DNA of 39,213 nucleotides from Ichthyobacteriaceae bacterium (GTDB lineage Bacteria; Bacteroidota; Bacteroidia; Flavobacteriales; JADGDT01): NCBI GenBank assembly GCA_023145615.1, contig JAGLDK010000041.1, positions 1 to 39,213 of the forward strand, read 5' to 3'. Shown piece by piece: positions 1 to 7,715 of this stretch (position 1 is its first letter; each line of letters starts with the position of its first letter). The notes under the pieces were generated by a model. It saw only the letters and a program-made list of their open reading frames with translations, ran no database searches and was not told where the DNA came from. The position numbers and the translations under genes were made by a program.

Positions 1-42
1 TTTAATTATCATAAAATAAAGAGTTAGTATATTAAAACTTAA

Positions 43-80
43 AATACCTGAACAATACTATTGTTCGGGTATTTGTTTTA
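43..80 (+). terminator. Intrinsic terminator of a gene left of the window
   Basis: A 14-bp stem (43-56 with 60-73, one G-U pair) closes a 3-base loop and is followed by a T-rich run. It probably ends a rightward gene outside the window. The A-rich left flank would also let it work in the other direction. Confidence 0.7.
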
Positions 81-145
81 AAATTGATGCTTGTTGTAGT
101 TATAGAATCTTAAAATTCAACTAAAAAATAATCAATAAAAATAAT

Positions 146-1180
146 ATGGTACAAATTATAAGATATGTTTTAGGAATAATATTGATTATTTCGGGAATGA
201 TAAAACTTAACGATCCGTTGGGTTTTATGTATAAGTTAGAAGAATATTTTGAAGCAGATGTACTTAATATTCCGTTTATGATACCTTTAGCGGGGTACAA
301 TGGTTTTGTAGTTGCGTTGATTGAAGTTGTTTTAGGTGCTGCAATAATTTCGGGTTTTAAAACTGCTAAAGCTCTTGTTTTATCATTGTTGATGTTTGTG
401 TTTTTTGGTTTTCTAACTTTTTATTCGGCATATTTTAATAAGGTTACAGATTGTGGATGTTTTGGCGATGCAATACATTTTACACCTTGGCAATCGTTTA
501 CAAAAGATATGATACTGTTGTTAGCTACTGTTTTTTTATGGTTTGTTAAAGACTTTATTATTGAGTGGAAAAATAGTAAAGTTTTAGTTGTAGGAGTTGC
601 CATTTTTGGGTCTGTTTTGGCTTTGTATTCGGTAATAAATATACCTATTATTGATTTTCGTCCTTATAAAATTGGGGCGGATATTAACGCAGGTATGAAA
701 ATGCCAGAAGGTGCTGCAAGAGATGTTTTTAATGATATTTGGAAATATAAAGTTGATGGAGTAGTAGCAGATTACTCTACAAAAGATGAGCCTTGGAAAA
801 TTAAAGGAGCTGAGTTTGTTAGTAGAGAAACTATACTGATTTCGAAAGGTTACGAACCGCCAATTCATGATTTTGCATTAATTAAAGGAGATGAAGATTA
901 TACACAAAGCATTCTGGATTTAGACGATGTTTATATGGTGTTTTCGTTAGATGTTACTAAAATTGATGATATAAAAAACTTGAAAGAATTTATTGCTGAT
1001 AATAAAGCTATTTTAATTACTCCATCTGCAAACGAGGATGTGTTAAAGCTTAAGCAAAAAATGGTAATTGAATTTGATAGTTATTCAATTGATAATATTA
1101 CTTGTAAAACAGTAATACGTCATAATCCAGGAGTGTTGAGGTTGAAAAAAGGAGTGGTAGTTGAGAAGTTTATATTGTAA
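146..1180 (+). CDS. BT_3928-like DoxX/MauE-family membrane protein
   Basis: The first ~140 residues form a four-helix DoxX/MauE-type membrane domain (hydrophobic stretches near residues 5-20, 45-65, 75-95 and 120-140) containing the motif DCGCFGD. One more hydrophobic segment follows at about 148-165, then a soluble C-terminal domain. This matches the two-part architecture of the Bacteroidota BT_3928-like family, where MauE/DoxX membrane parts are thought to act in disulfide or quinone redox chemistry. No substrate can be read from the sequence. The ATG start has no Shine-Dalgarno, as is usual in the phylum. It appears monocistronic, lying between the terminators at 43-80 and 1283-1326. The family call is fairly secure; the function is unknown. 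Confidence 0.8.
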   Translation: MVQIIRYVLGIILIISGMIKLNDPLGFMYKLEEYFEADVLNIPFMIPLAGYNGFVVALIEVVLGAAIISGFKTAKALVLSLLMFVFFGFLTFYSAYFNKVTDCGCFGDAIHFTPWQSFTKDMILLLATVFLWFVKDFIIEWKNSKVLVVGVAIFGSVLALYSVINIPIIDFRPYKIGADINAGMKMPEGAARDVFNDIWKYKVDGVVADYSTKDEPWKIKGAEFVSRETILISKGYEPPIHDFALIKGDEDYTQSILDLDDVYMVFSLDVTKIDDIKNLKEFIADNKAILITPSANEDVLKLKQKMVIEFDSYSIDNITCKTVIRHNPGVLRLKKGVVVEKFIL

Positions 1181-1282
1181 TATTATTAACTAATAAATAC
1201 ACTTTGTTAAGTGCCATAATATCAGTATTATAATAAATATTGAAATTGATATATGGTGGGTGCAGAAAATAAGTTAGTACAT

Positions 1283-1326
1283 AAAAAAACAGGGTTTAAC
1301 TTTTTATAGTTAAACCCTGTTTTTTT
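1283..1326. terminator. Bidirectional terminator between convergent genes
   Basis: A perfect 19-bp stem (1283-1301 with 1308-1326) closes a 6-base loop, with an A run on the left and a T run on the right. It serves the DoxX gene from the left and the outer-membrane protein gene from the right. Confidence 0.9.
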
Positions 1327-1354
1327 ATGATATAAAATTATATTAACTGATCTT

Positions 1355-2512
1355 TTAAAACGCCTCTCGTATTGTCATAAACATAGTAGGTTCTCCATCT
1401 CCCATACCAACATCAAGTCTGAAATTAAGTCTGTCTTTTTTTAATAGTCTGAATCTAAAACCTAAACCGTATAAATAAATAATATCTTCGAAATAGCTTT
1501 TGTCGAGTTTTTCGGCACTGTTTCCTAAACCTGTAAAAATAACAGTACCAAATCGTCCTGCAAATTGTCTTCGGTATTCTATTTGTGCTAAATAATTATG
1601 GTAATTAATATATTTGTTCGAATTGTTAATGCTTCTAAGTTGAGATTTACCTCCTAGTTTAGGCATTTTATAGAAAGGTACATTACCATTACTTATAGTC
1701 CATGTAGTTTGAAATGCAAGTATGTTTTTATCGGATACTATTTTTCTATAATGTCTTAAGTTTAGTTTTGTAACATAAAATTTATGATTTCCAAAATAGC
1801 TTCTAATACTTAAGTTAAATAAATTTCCTTTGGTTGGATAAATAACATCATCCCTTGTATCAACTCGGCTTTCAAGTCCTAAACCAACGTGCCAACCACC
1901 ATTGTAACCTTTTATTTTATTGGAAATTTCGAGGTTATCAATACCGTAATTTTTTACATGACCAATATCGTACGAAAGTCCCATATAGTATAAATCGCCT
2001 ATTGCTTTAAGTAAACCGCCAAAAACACCATAAGTATTTTGTTTCAGCTTAATTGTTTTTTCTGTTTGTTTTCCAATTCCGAAATAGAATGCAGGTACTT
2101 TATATGATATAACTCTCGATCCAATAAACCATTCGTTTTTGGTGTACATTAATAAGTCGGCATCAATAAGTAAATGTTTTTTTGTAGAATATGATAATGC
2201 CGGAATTATAGTGGTAGGGCGGTAGTATTTCGAGTTGCTATTTTGATTTCCATCGTTTAAAACAATTGAAGATAGAAATCCTAACGATAGCCCCGATTCG
2301 TTATTGTAATCCATAGTAGGAAAAGTTGTAATGGAATATTTTTCTTTTTCTATCGAAATATATCCCATTACACTTTCTATGAAAATATTAACTTTAGAAG
2401 TATCCGACGATTCTTTTAAGCTATTATTTTGTGCAGTTGTTTTATAATTAGCAACTAACAAAATTAGTAATATGTATAGTATCTTTTTGATAATAAAGTA
2501 ACTTTGGTTCAA
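1355..2512 (-). CDS. BamA/Omp85-type surface antigen beta-barrel protein without POTRA domains
   Basis: The 385-residue protein begins with a signal peptide (KKILYILLILLVANYKTTAQ). The rest looks like the bacterial surface antigen (D15/Omp85) barrel: alternating aromatic strands, the segment RVDTRDDVIYPTKGNLF typical of the barrel start, a LGGKSQLRSI segment where Omp85 proteins carry their conserved L6-loop (V/I)RGY motif, and a final aromatic residue (MTIREAF). At this length there is no room for POTRA repeats, so it is not BamA itself. A small outer-membrane translocator or patatin-like barrel remnant are the alternatives. The start at 2512 is TTG. The upstream frame is open but offers no ATG before a stop, so TTG is the best available start. 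It is the last gene of the leftward train, 19 bases after the lytic transglycosylase stop. Confidence 0.7.
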   Translation of the reverse strand: MNQSYFIIKKILYILLILLVANYKTTAQNNSLKESSDTSKVNIFIESVMGYISIEKEKYSITTFPTMDYNNESGLSLGFLSSIVLNDGNQNSNSKYYRPTTIIPALSYSTKKHLLIDADLLMYTKNEWFIGSRVISYKVPAFYFGIGKQTEKTIKLKQNTYGVFGGLLKAIGDLYYMGLSYDIGHVKNYGIDNLEISNKIKGYNGGWHVGLGLESRVDTRDDVIYPTKGNLFNLSIRSYFGNHKFYVTKLNLRHYRKIVSDKNILAFQTTWTISNGNVPFYKMPKLGGKSQLRSINNSNKYINYHNYLAQIEYRRQFAGRFGTVIFTGLGNSAEKLDKSYFEDIIYLYGLGFRFRLLKKDRLNFRLDVGMGDGEPTMFMTIREAF

Positions 2513-2516
2513 ATTA

Positions 2517-2530
2517 AAGTTACGTAACTT
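2517..2530. repeat. 14-bp perfect palindrome before the barrel gene
   Basis: AAGTTACGTAACTT sits between the lytic transglycosylase stop and the TTG start of the barrel gene. Its right half overlaps a 15-base sequence (GTAACTTATTATTTA) that recurs directly upstream of the transglycosylase start (3447-3461). It could be an operator or a translation-linked element; the role is unknown. Confidence 0.4.
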
Positions 2531-2531
2531 A

Positions 2532-3446
2532 TTATTTAATAGGTATTTCTATTGTGTATTTTTTTCTTGATTTATTGTTTAGGTTGATTTCTCTTAACCA
2601 AGGATTGTACAATTTCAATTCTTTATAGTTTATTTTATGAGCTATTGCAAAATCAGCTAAATTAGAAACAGCAGTATCAACAACAACTTGTTTTGTTTTA
2701 CTACGTTTGTATAAATCTTTTTCTCTGAAATAAAAACCGTAGTCTTTAGGATTGTTCATTATATTTTTAACAGCAATTATTCTGTAAACATACCTTCCGG
2801 TTTCAGTGTTTAATAATAAATCGTAGTAGTTTGATACTTTCTGACGATCTAATTGACGTTGAACTCCACTTTTACCCATGTTGTACGATGCTGCAGCTAA
2901 TGTCCATGAACCAAATTTCTTTTTGGCTGATAATAAATAATCACAAGCAGCATAAGTAGATTTTACTACGTCGTATCTTTCGTCAACATTTTTATTAACC
3001 TCCATATTGTGCTCTTTTGCCGTTTTAGGCATAAGTTGCCAAAATCCTTTTGCACCAGCCGATGATGTTACATTTTCAAGTCCACTTTCTATTACTGCCA
3101 AGTATTTAAAATCATCAGGTACGCCTTTTTCTTTCAAAATAGGCTCAATAATAGGGAAGTATTTATTGGCTCTTTTAAAAAACAATAAACCTTGAGATTG
3201 CCAATATGTATTAACTAACATTTCTTTATCTAAACGCTCTCTAACATCGTTTTTTTCAAGAGGCACAAGTTCATTTACAAATTTTGCTTTTTCGGGTAAA
3301 TTTAATGCAAAAACTCTGTAATTATTATTGAATCTTTTTTGGAAAGAATCATCGCTTTCTCCTGTATTAGAATCCGAAAACACAAGAGTGTTTATTGCAA
3401 TTACAGCAAGTGTTAGTATTGATGCTATGCTTAACGTTTTTTTCAT
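2532..3446 (-). CDS. Lytic transglycosylase, SLT domain (MltD-like)
   Basis: This is a peptidoglycan-cleaving murein lytic transglycosylase. A hydrophobic N-terminus (residues 4-23) suggests export to the periplasm. The Slt catalytic domain spans about residues 95-230. The proposed catalytic glutamate is E120 in LAVIESGLE, followed by the family motifs SSAGAKGFWQLMP and AAASYNMG and a Y-rich segment (GRYVYRIIAVKNIM). The C-terminus (about 255-304) resembles a degenerate LysM-like end: DFAIAHKINYKELKLYNPWL. Starts at ATG. It stands 76 bases after rfbC and 19 bases before the barrel gene, so it is probably co-transcribed with at least the latter. Confidence 0.88.
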   Translation of the reverse strand: MKKTLSIASILTLAVIAINTLVFSDSNTGESDDSFQKRFNNNYRVFALNLPEKAKFVNELVPLEKNDVRERLDKEMLVNTYWQSQGLLFFKRANKYFPIIEPILKEKGVPDDFKYLAVIESGLENVTSSAGAKGFWQLMPKTAKEHNMEVNKNVDERYDVVKSTYAACDYLLSAKKKFGSWTLAAASYNMGKSGVQRQLDRQKVSNYYDLLLNTETGRYVYRIIAVKNIMNNPKDYGFYFREKDLYKRSKTKQVVVDTAVSNLADFAIAHKINYKELKLYNPWLREINLNNKSRKKYTIEIPIK

Positions 3447-3521
3447 GTAACTTATTATTTATATAATACAAATAGAACTATTTATAAATATAATATTGAA
3501 TTTAAATGACGAACTGAATCA

Positions 3522-4088
3522 TTAATTATTATTTACACAAAATTCCGTTTCATAATCTTTAAACGATATCCCTTCTTGGTCTTTTTCCGATATTATTAGT
3601 TCAATGTTTTCGGGTAAACTCCAATTAAGATTCAAATCTTCATCGTCCCATTTAATACATCTTTCCGATTCTTTATTGTAGATGTTTGTTACTTTATACG
3701 AAAAAATAGTGTCGTCTTCTAATGTTAAGAATCCATGAGCAAAACCAGGTGGAACCCAAAATAATCGTTTATTAACTTCAGTTAAAAGTACCTTATGATA
3801 TCTGCCATAAGTAGGAGAGTTTTTTCTTAAATCAACAGCAACATCAATTACTGCACCTTTTATAACTCTTACAAGTTTGCCTTGTGCAAAAGGTGGTGCC
3901 TGAAAGTGTAAACCTCTTAAAACACCTTCTTGAGATAGTGATTGATTATCTTGTATAAAGTTAAAATCAACACCGTTTTCTATAAAAGTTTTTTTGTTAT
4001 AACTTTCGTAAAAATAACCTCTTTCGTCCTCAAAAACTTTAGGGGTAATTTCTAATAAACCTTCTATTTCGGTAGTTTCTATTTTCAT
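3522..4088 (-). CDS. rfbC: dTDP-4-dehydrorhamnose 3,5-epimerase
   Basis: RfbC/RmlC catalyses the third step of dTDP-L-rhamnose synthesis, epimerising dTDP-4-keto-6-deoxyglucose at C3 and C5. The 188-residue length is normal for the family. Diagnostic motifs are all present: ERGYFYESY, the substrate-binding GVLRGLHFQ with catalytic His61, RVIKGAVIDVAVDLR, and WVPPGFAHGFLTL, followed by FSYKVTNIYN with the conserved tyrosine. It starts 3 bases after the alpha/beta hydrolase stop, so translation is probably coupled. The other rhamnose genes (rfbA, B, D) are not in this window. Confidence 0.95.
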   Translation of the reverse strand: MKIETTEIEGLLEITPKVFEDERGYFYESYNKKTFIENGVDFNFIQDNQSLSQEGVLRGLHFQAPPFAQGKLVRVIKGAVIDVAVDLRKNSPTYGRYHKVLLTEVNKRLFWVPPGFAHGFLTLEDDTIFSYKVTNIYNKESERCIKWDDEDLNLNWSLPENIELIISEKDQEGISFKDYETEFCVNNN

Positions 4089-4091
4089 TAA

Positions 4092-4739
4092 TTAAGAATT
4101 TAAATAAGTAATTATGTGTTTTTCTATTTCTTTTGCCTTTGTTAAAATCATTAAATGCGAACCATTTTTAATTTCAATTGCATTATTAATGTTTTTAAAA
4201 GGAAATACTTTGTCTTTGTTTCCGTGTATATGAAGAATGTTTGACTGTGATGTATTTCTACGCCAATTTACAACATTATTAATGCTCCACTTTAAATAAT
4301 ACTCATTTCTGATGGTTAAAATTTCATCAATTAATTTAATTATTTTGATGTTTTTTGTTCCAAACAATATTCTTGCAAATGTTTTAGAATCCTTTATTAA
4401 GCTAATAGGTAATAAATTATGTAGTTTTAAAATAAATGATGCTTTGTAGAGTAGTGGTAATTCGGAACGTTTTTTTACCGACGAAACTATTATTAATTTT
4501 TTAACATCAATTTGTTTAGCAATTTCCTGAACAATTATTCCACCAAACGACAAACCCAATAAATTAACATCGTGTGATGTATTAATTGAGCTTGCCATTC
4601 TTTTAGAATAATTTGTAAGAGTTTCGTTTTTGGTTGGAATTAACCACTGTATATAATGAACTTTATAACTGCCGAAGTCTAATTTTTTAAAGGCTTTTTC
4701 GTTGGCAGTAAGTCCACTTATAACATAAATATGTTTCAA
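4092..4739 (-). CDS. Small alpha/beta hydrolase
   Basis: A 215-residue alpha/beta-hydrolase fold protein. The nucleophile elbow GLSFGG places the serine at residue 64, the acid is probably D176 in HIHGNKDKVFP, and the histidine is H195 in NGSHLMI, giving a complete catalytic triad in the right order. There is no signal peptide, so it is probably cytoplasmic. The substrate is unknown. The start at 4739 is TTG; the encoded KHIYVISGL matches the usual N-terminus of such proteins and no ATG is available nearby. It lies 4 bases after the upstream phosphatase gene and 3 bases before rfbC, so it is clearly in the same transcript. Confidence 0.75.
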   Translation of the reverse strand: MKHIYVISGLTANEKAFKKLDFGSYKVHYIQWLIPTKNETLTNYSKRMASSINTSHDVNLLGLSFGGIIVQEIAKQIDVKKLIIVSSVKKRSELPLLYKASFILKLHNLLPISLIKDSKTFARILFGTKNIKIIKLIDEILTIRNEYYLKWSINNVVNWRRNTSQSNILHIHGNKDKVFPFKNINNAIEIKNGSHLMILTKAKEIEKHIITYLNS

Positions 4740-4743
4740 ATTA

Positions 4744-5559
4744 TTAATCTAAATTAGTATCGTTTTTATTGAATTCATCAAAAACTATTTGTGCAAAATC
4801 GTTATATATATTACTACTAGTAGCAATTATTTCTTTGCCAAAAAGCCAATCGTTTTCTCCTTTATAATCGCTTACCTTTCCGCCGGCTTGTTCCACAATA
4901 AAAGCACCTGCGGCAACATCCCACGGACTTAATCCATACTCGTAAAAGGCATCGAATCTACCACAAGCAACGTAAACCAAATCTGTTGCGGCAGTACCTA
5001 ATCGGCGCATACCTCTGGTTTTTTGAGTGTAAGTAATTAGTGTGTTATAAAAAGCTTCGTTTCGGCTGAAATCGTAATACGGAAACCCGGTTGCAATTAA
5101 AGTATCTTTAAGTTCTGATGTGGTTTTTACATGTATTTCTTTTTTATTTAAATATGCTTTGTTGTTTCCATAGGCATAAAAACACTCATTCATTCCTACT
5201 TCTAAAACAACTCCCAAAACTATTTTATCATTCTTTTTAAGTGCAATTGAAACCGCATAAGTTGGTAATCCGTGTATGTAATTTGTAGTGCCATCAAGCG
5301 GATCAATTATCCAATTATATGTTTCTCCTATTTTTGTTGATGTACCTTCTTCTGCAATAAAACCGGCTTCGGGTAAGTATTTCAATAAATCATCAACAAT
5401 CATTTTTTCGGCAGTTTTATCAACATACGAAACTAAAGAGTTAATACTTTTTTCTTCAACCTTAGATTCAGAAAAACCTTCTTGTTCCTTTTTCATAAAA
5501 GCACCTGCTTTTTTAGCAGTTTCAATTACTTTAACGCATAGTTCTTTATAATCCATCAT
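4744..5559 (-). CDS. Inositol monophosphatase family protein (SuhB-like)
   Basis: A Mg2+-dependent, Li+-sensitive-type phosphatase of the IMPase/FBPase superfamily. Motifs in order: IAEEGTS (first metal site), WIIDPLDGTTNYIHG (the DPxDGT metal-binding motif) and the distal SPWDVAAGAFIVEQAGG. The ORF track starts at a TTG (5577). ATG codons at 5559 and 5556 give a more normal start (MMDYKELCVKVIETAKKAG), so I use 5559 (271 residues). It may act on inositol phosphate, a related sugar phosphate or, like SuhB, have a moonlighting role; the sequence does not decide. It heads the tight group with the hydrolase and rfbC. Confidence 0.88.
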   Translation of the reverse strand: MMDYKELCVKVIETAKKAGAFMKKEQEGFSESKVEEKSINSLVSYVDKTAEKMIVDDLLKYLPEAGFIAEEGTSTKIGETYNWIIDPLDGTTNYIHGLPTYAVSIALKKNDKIVLGVVLEVGMNECFYAYGNNKAYLNKKEIHVKTTSELKDTLIATGFPYYDFSRNEAFYNTLITYTQKTRGMRRLGTAATDLVYVACGRFDAFYEYGLSPWDVAAGAFIVEQAGGKVSDYKGENDWLFGKEIIATSSNIYNDFAQIVFDEFNKNDTNLD

Positions 5560-5719
5560 ATTTTGTTTAACATACAAGTTACTTACAAAGATTGAGTAAA
5601 CGAAATTTTTAAAATTGGTTTTGAGGAATATATTTTTATTTATCTAAGTTTTTTTTTAAAAATAGGATAAACGAAACAGTAATGTCGACTCTGATTAATT
5701 AACAATTAACCATTATTTA

Positions 5720-6355
5720 TTACACCAACTCAAGTCCTAATTTATGAACCATAAGTTCTAAGTTGATATTCTTTTTTACCATGTGGTTGTATTTTTCTCG
5801 GCTTGTAAAAATCAATTTAATATCTTCTTGTTTGGTAATAATAGCATTTAGTTGAATTGAAAAATTATTTAAACCTTTTCTGATATATTGCATTAGCTGG
5901 GTGCTTTCGGTTTCGAATTGCATTGCTATTGCTTGATTTGGTACTTCACAGTAAATAGTGTTATTTTCAAGTTTAGGTTGGTTCGATGTCATTGCCGAAT
6001 GAATAAGTTTATTACCTTGAGATTGTAATAAAATAGCGTAGTTATTCCATAATTCCAACATTTGTTGGAAATTGAAATTGTCTTTTGGAAGATTGTTAAT
6101 ATCAATAATATCCTCTTTTTTTACAGCTTTTTCTTCCATATGTATATTTATGGAAGACGTTGATCTTCTGCTTTTACTTTTTAAAGGCACCGTACTTCTG
6201 GTAGCTTTTAATGTTTCTTTTTCGGGTTGTTTACTGTAATTTGCCTCAGGTTGTGGTGTTTCAGTAGTTTCAGCTTGGTTATTGTTTACTGAACGAGGCT
6301 TTTTTTCAGGTGCAATAGGTTGTAAAGTTGGTGCTTTTATGTAACGTCGTTTATT
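5720..6355 (-). CDS. dnaX: DNA polymerase III tau-subunit C-terminal part, reached by a -1 shift
   Basis: This is the continuation of dnaX in the -1 frame. The ORF track shows only its last 156 codons (from a GTG at 6190), but I translated the frame back to the A10 run and it is open throughout. It reads on from the run as NKRRYIKAPTLQPIAPEKKP and continues through a Pro/Lys/Thr-rich linker (PRSVNNNQAETTETPQPE) into the terminal domain. That domain (about the last 120 residues, ending in SREKYNHMVKKN and LGLELV) looks like the C-terminal domain of Bacteroidota DnaX. With the first 362 codons this gives a 573-residue tau-like protein. No independent start is convincing, so it is treated as part of dnaX rather than a separate gene. 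Confidence 0.8.
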   Translation of the reverse strand, partial: NKRRYIKAPTLQPIAPEKKPRSVNNNQAETTETPQPEANYSKQPEKETLKATRSTVPLKSKSRRSTSSINIHMEEKAVKKEDIIDINNLPKDNFNFQQMLELWNNYAILLQSQGNKLIHSAMTSNQPKLENNTIYCEVPNQAIAMQFETESTQLMQYIRKGLNNFSIQLNAIITKQEDIKLIFTSREKYNHMVKKNINLELMVHKLGLELV

Positions 6356-7440
6356 TTTTTTTTAACCCCGTTTTCAGAGGTAATAGATGCAAGTTGCATT
6401 AATGCAATTTCAACTGTTAGCCGTTGATTTTTACTTGTTTTAAAACTCATATCGCACTCGTTAGTAATATCAAGTGCAATAAAAATTACATCCTGATTTA
6501 GTTTTTTCGATTGCTCAAGATATTTATCTTTTACACCTTGTGCCACTTCAAGTAACTGAATTGTTGTTTCATCTTTCGAAACTAATAAATCTCTGAAATG
6601 TGCCGACAATCCTGAAATGAAATTGTGTAAATCGAAACCTTTATTAAGTATTTCGTTCAATAAATTTAATAATCCTGGAATATTATTTTCAAGAATATAA
6701 TTTGTTGATTTAAAATAGTAGTCGTAATCTAAAATATTAAGATTATCAACAACATCTTTAACTGTAATTTTGTTGTTCGAGAAAGTAGCAATTCTATCAA
6801 AAATAGAAAGTCCATCACGCATTGCACCATCAGCTTTCTGACCTATAATATGCAGTGCATCATCTTCGGCATCAATACCTTCGTTTTTTGCAATTTTAGC
6901 AAGCTGATTTTTTACATCGTCAACTCCAATACGTTTAAAATCGTAAACCTGACAACGAGATAATATAGTAGGAATTATTTTGTGTTTTTCGGTAGTTGCA
7001 AGTATAAAAATTGCGTGTGCAGGTGGCTCTTCTAAAGTTTTTAAAAAGGCATTAAATGCTTGAGTTGAAAGCATATGAACCTCATCAATAATATATACTT
7101 TATAGTTTCCGGTTTGTGGTGGTACTCTAACCTGTTCGGTAAGATTTCTGATGTCATCAACCGAGTTATTAGACGCGGCATCTAATTCAAAAATATTGAA
7201 GGCAAAATCTCTATCAGTATCTTCATCGGAACTTTCAAGAGAACTTTCGTTTATTTTTTTTGCTAAAATTCGGGCACAAGTAGTTTTTCCAACTCCACGC
7301 GGACCAGTAAATAACAAAGCCTGTGCCAAATGATTTGTGCTAATAGCATGCTCTAAAGTATCGGTAATTGCTTTCTGACCAATAACATCTTCAAATTCTA
7401 TTGGGCGGTATTTTCTGGCAGATACTACAAAGTTTTCCAT
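6337..7440 (-). CDS. dnaX: DNA polymerase III gamma/tau, zero-frame (gamma-like) product
   Basis: This is the clamp-loader ATPase that opens the sliding clamp for replication. Motifs: Walker A GPRGVGKTTCARIL, FELDAASNNSVDDIR, Walker B IIDEVHML, NAFLKTLEEPP, and the sensor 1 and SRC region ATTEKHKIIPTILSRC, followed by the domain III collar. The zinc-binding Cys cluster that usually follows Walker A is absent; it is replaced by an acidic segment (SSLESSDEDTDRD). In the zero frame the protein ends at residue 367, five codons after an A10 run (VKKKINDVT). That is where a gamma-type short product would end; the long product needs the -1 frame. A near-perfect Bacteroidota promoter lies 26 bases upstream. 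It probably heads the leftward gene train. Confidence 0.93.
   Translation of the reverse strand: MENFVVSARKYRPIEFEDVIGQKAITDTLEHAISTNHLAQALLFTGPRGVGKTTCARILAKKINESSLESSDEDTDRDFAFNIFELDAASNNSVDDIRNLTEQVRVPPQTGNYKVYIIDEVHMLSTQAFNAFLKTLEEPPAHAIFILATTEKHKIIPTILSRCQVYDFKRIGVDDVKNQLAKIAKNEGIDAEDDALHIIGQKADGAMRDGLSIFDRIATFSNNKITVKDVVDNLNILDYDYYFKSTNYILENNIPGLLNLLNEILNKGFDLHNFISGLSAHFRDLLVSKDETTIQLLEVAQGVKDKYLEQSKKLNQDVIFIALDITNECDMSFKTSKNQRLTVEIALMQLASITSENGVKKKINDVT
6353..6366 (-). other. Slippery A10 run: probable programmed frameshift or transcriptional slippage site in dnaX
   Basis: On the coding strand the sequence reads GTT then ten A residues then TAA. In the zero frame this is GTT AAA AAA AAA ATA. 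It therefore contains A AAA AAA correctly phased for tandem -1 slippage, as in the E. coli dnaX signal A AAA AAG. A -1 shift (or one extra A in the mRNA) joins the two dnaX frames exactly. I see no strong stem-loop just downstream, which favours slippage by RNA polymerase on the run, as described for Thermus dnaX. A homopolymer sequencing error must be excluded. Confidence 0.65.
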
Positions 7441-7465
7441 GAGGATTAATTTTTGTTATTCCATA

Positions 7466-7495
7466 CAAAGATAAGGTACAATTATTAATTATCAA
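7466..7495 (-). promoter_or_regulatory. Bacteroidota-type promoter for dnaX
   Basis: On the minus strand TTG (7495-7493) is followed after exactly 19 bases by TATCTTTG (7473-7466). This matches the primary-sigma consensus TTG-N19-TAnnTTTG known from Bacteroides and Flavobacterium. It lies 26 bases before the dnaX ATG. Confidence 0.75.
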
Positions 7496-7657
7496 TGTTT
7501 ATGCTAATTAATACGTAGGGCTGTGCTACAAATTGTAGTTTATTATTTTTCTTTTTATTTGCATTTATAGAGCATTAAATTGGTGCTAAAAAATTAACCA
7601 TTACCTATGTACAAAACACATCTGTTTTAAAGGTTTATAATTTAGTTTGATACACAA

Positions 7658-7689
7658 TTGGTATTGTAGGGTAATGCGTTATATATTTG
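7658..7689 (+). promoter_or_regulatory. Bacteroidota-type promoter for the lolD-like gene
   Basis: TTG (7658-7660) and TATATTTG (7682-7689) are separated by 21 bases, and the -7 element lies 26 bases before the ATG at 7716. The spacing is slightly long. The site is plausible because the gene is divergent from dnaX and must have its own promoter. Confidence 0.55.
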
Positions 7690-7715
7690 TACAAAATTAA
7701 GCAAAGCTATTGGAG

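Noticed and set aside
421-868. ORFs 421..603 and 584..868 on the minus strand
   Set aside because: They lie antisense inside the DoxX-like gene, have no recognisable features and are frame shadows. The same holds for the other short antisense ORFs inside dnaX, lolD, uvrA, rsgA, the porU-like genes and the kinase.
5720-6190. A separate gene of 156 codons after dnaX
   Set aside because: The frame is open back to the A10 run and the protein is the DnaX C-terminal domain, so it is part of dnaX rather than an independent gene.
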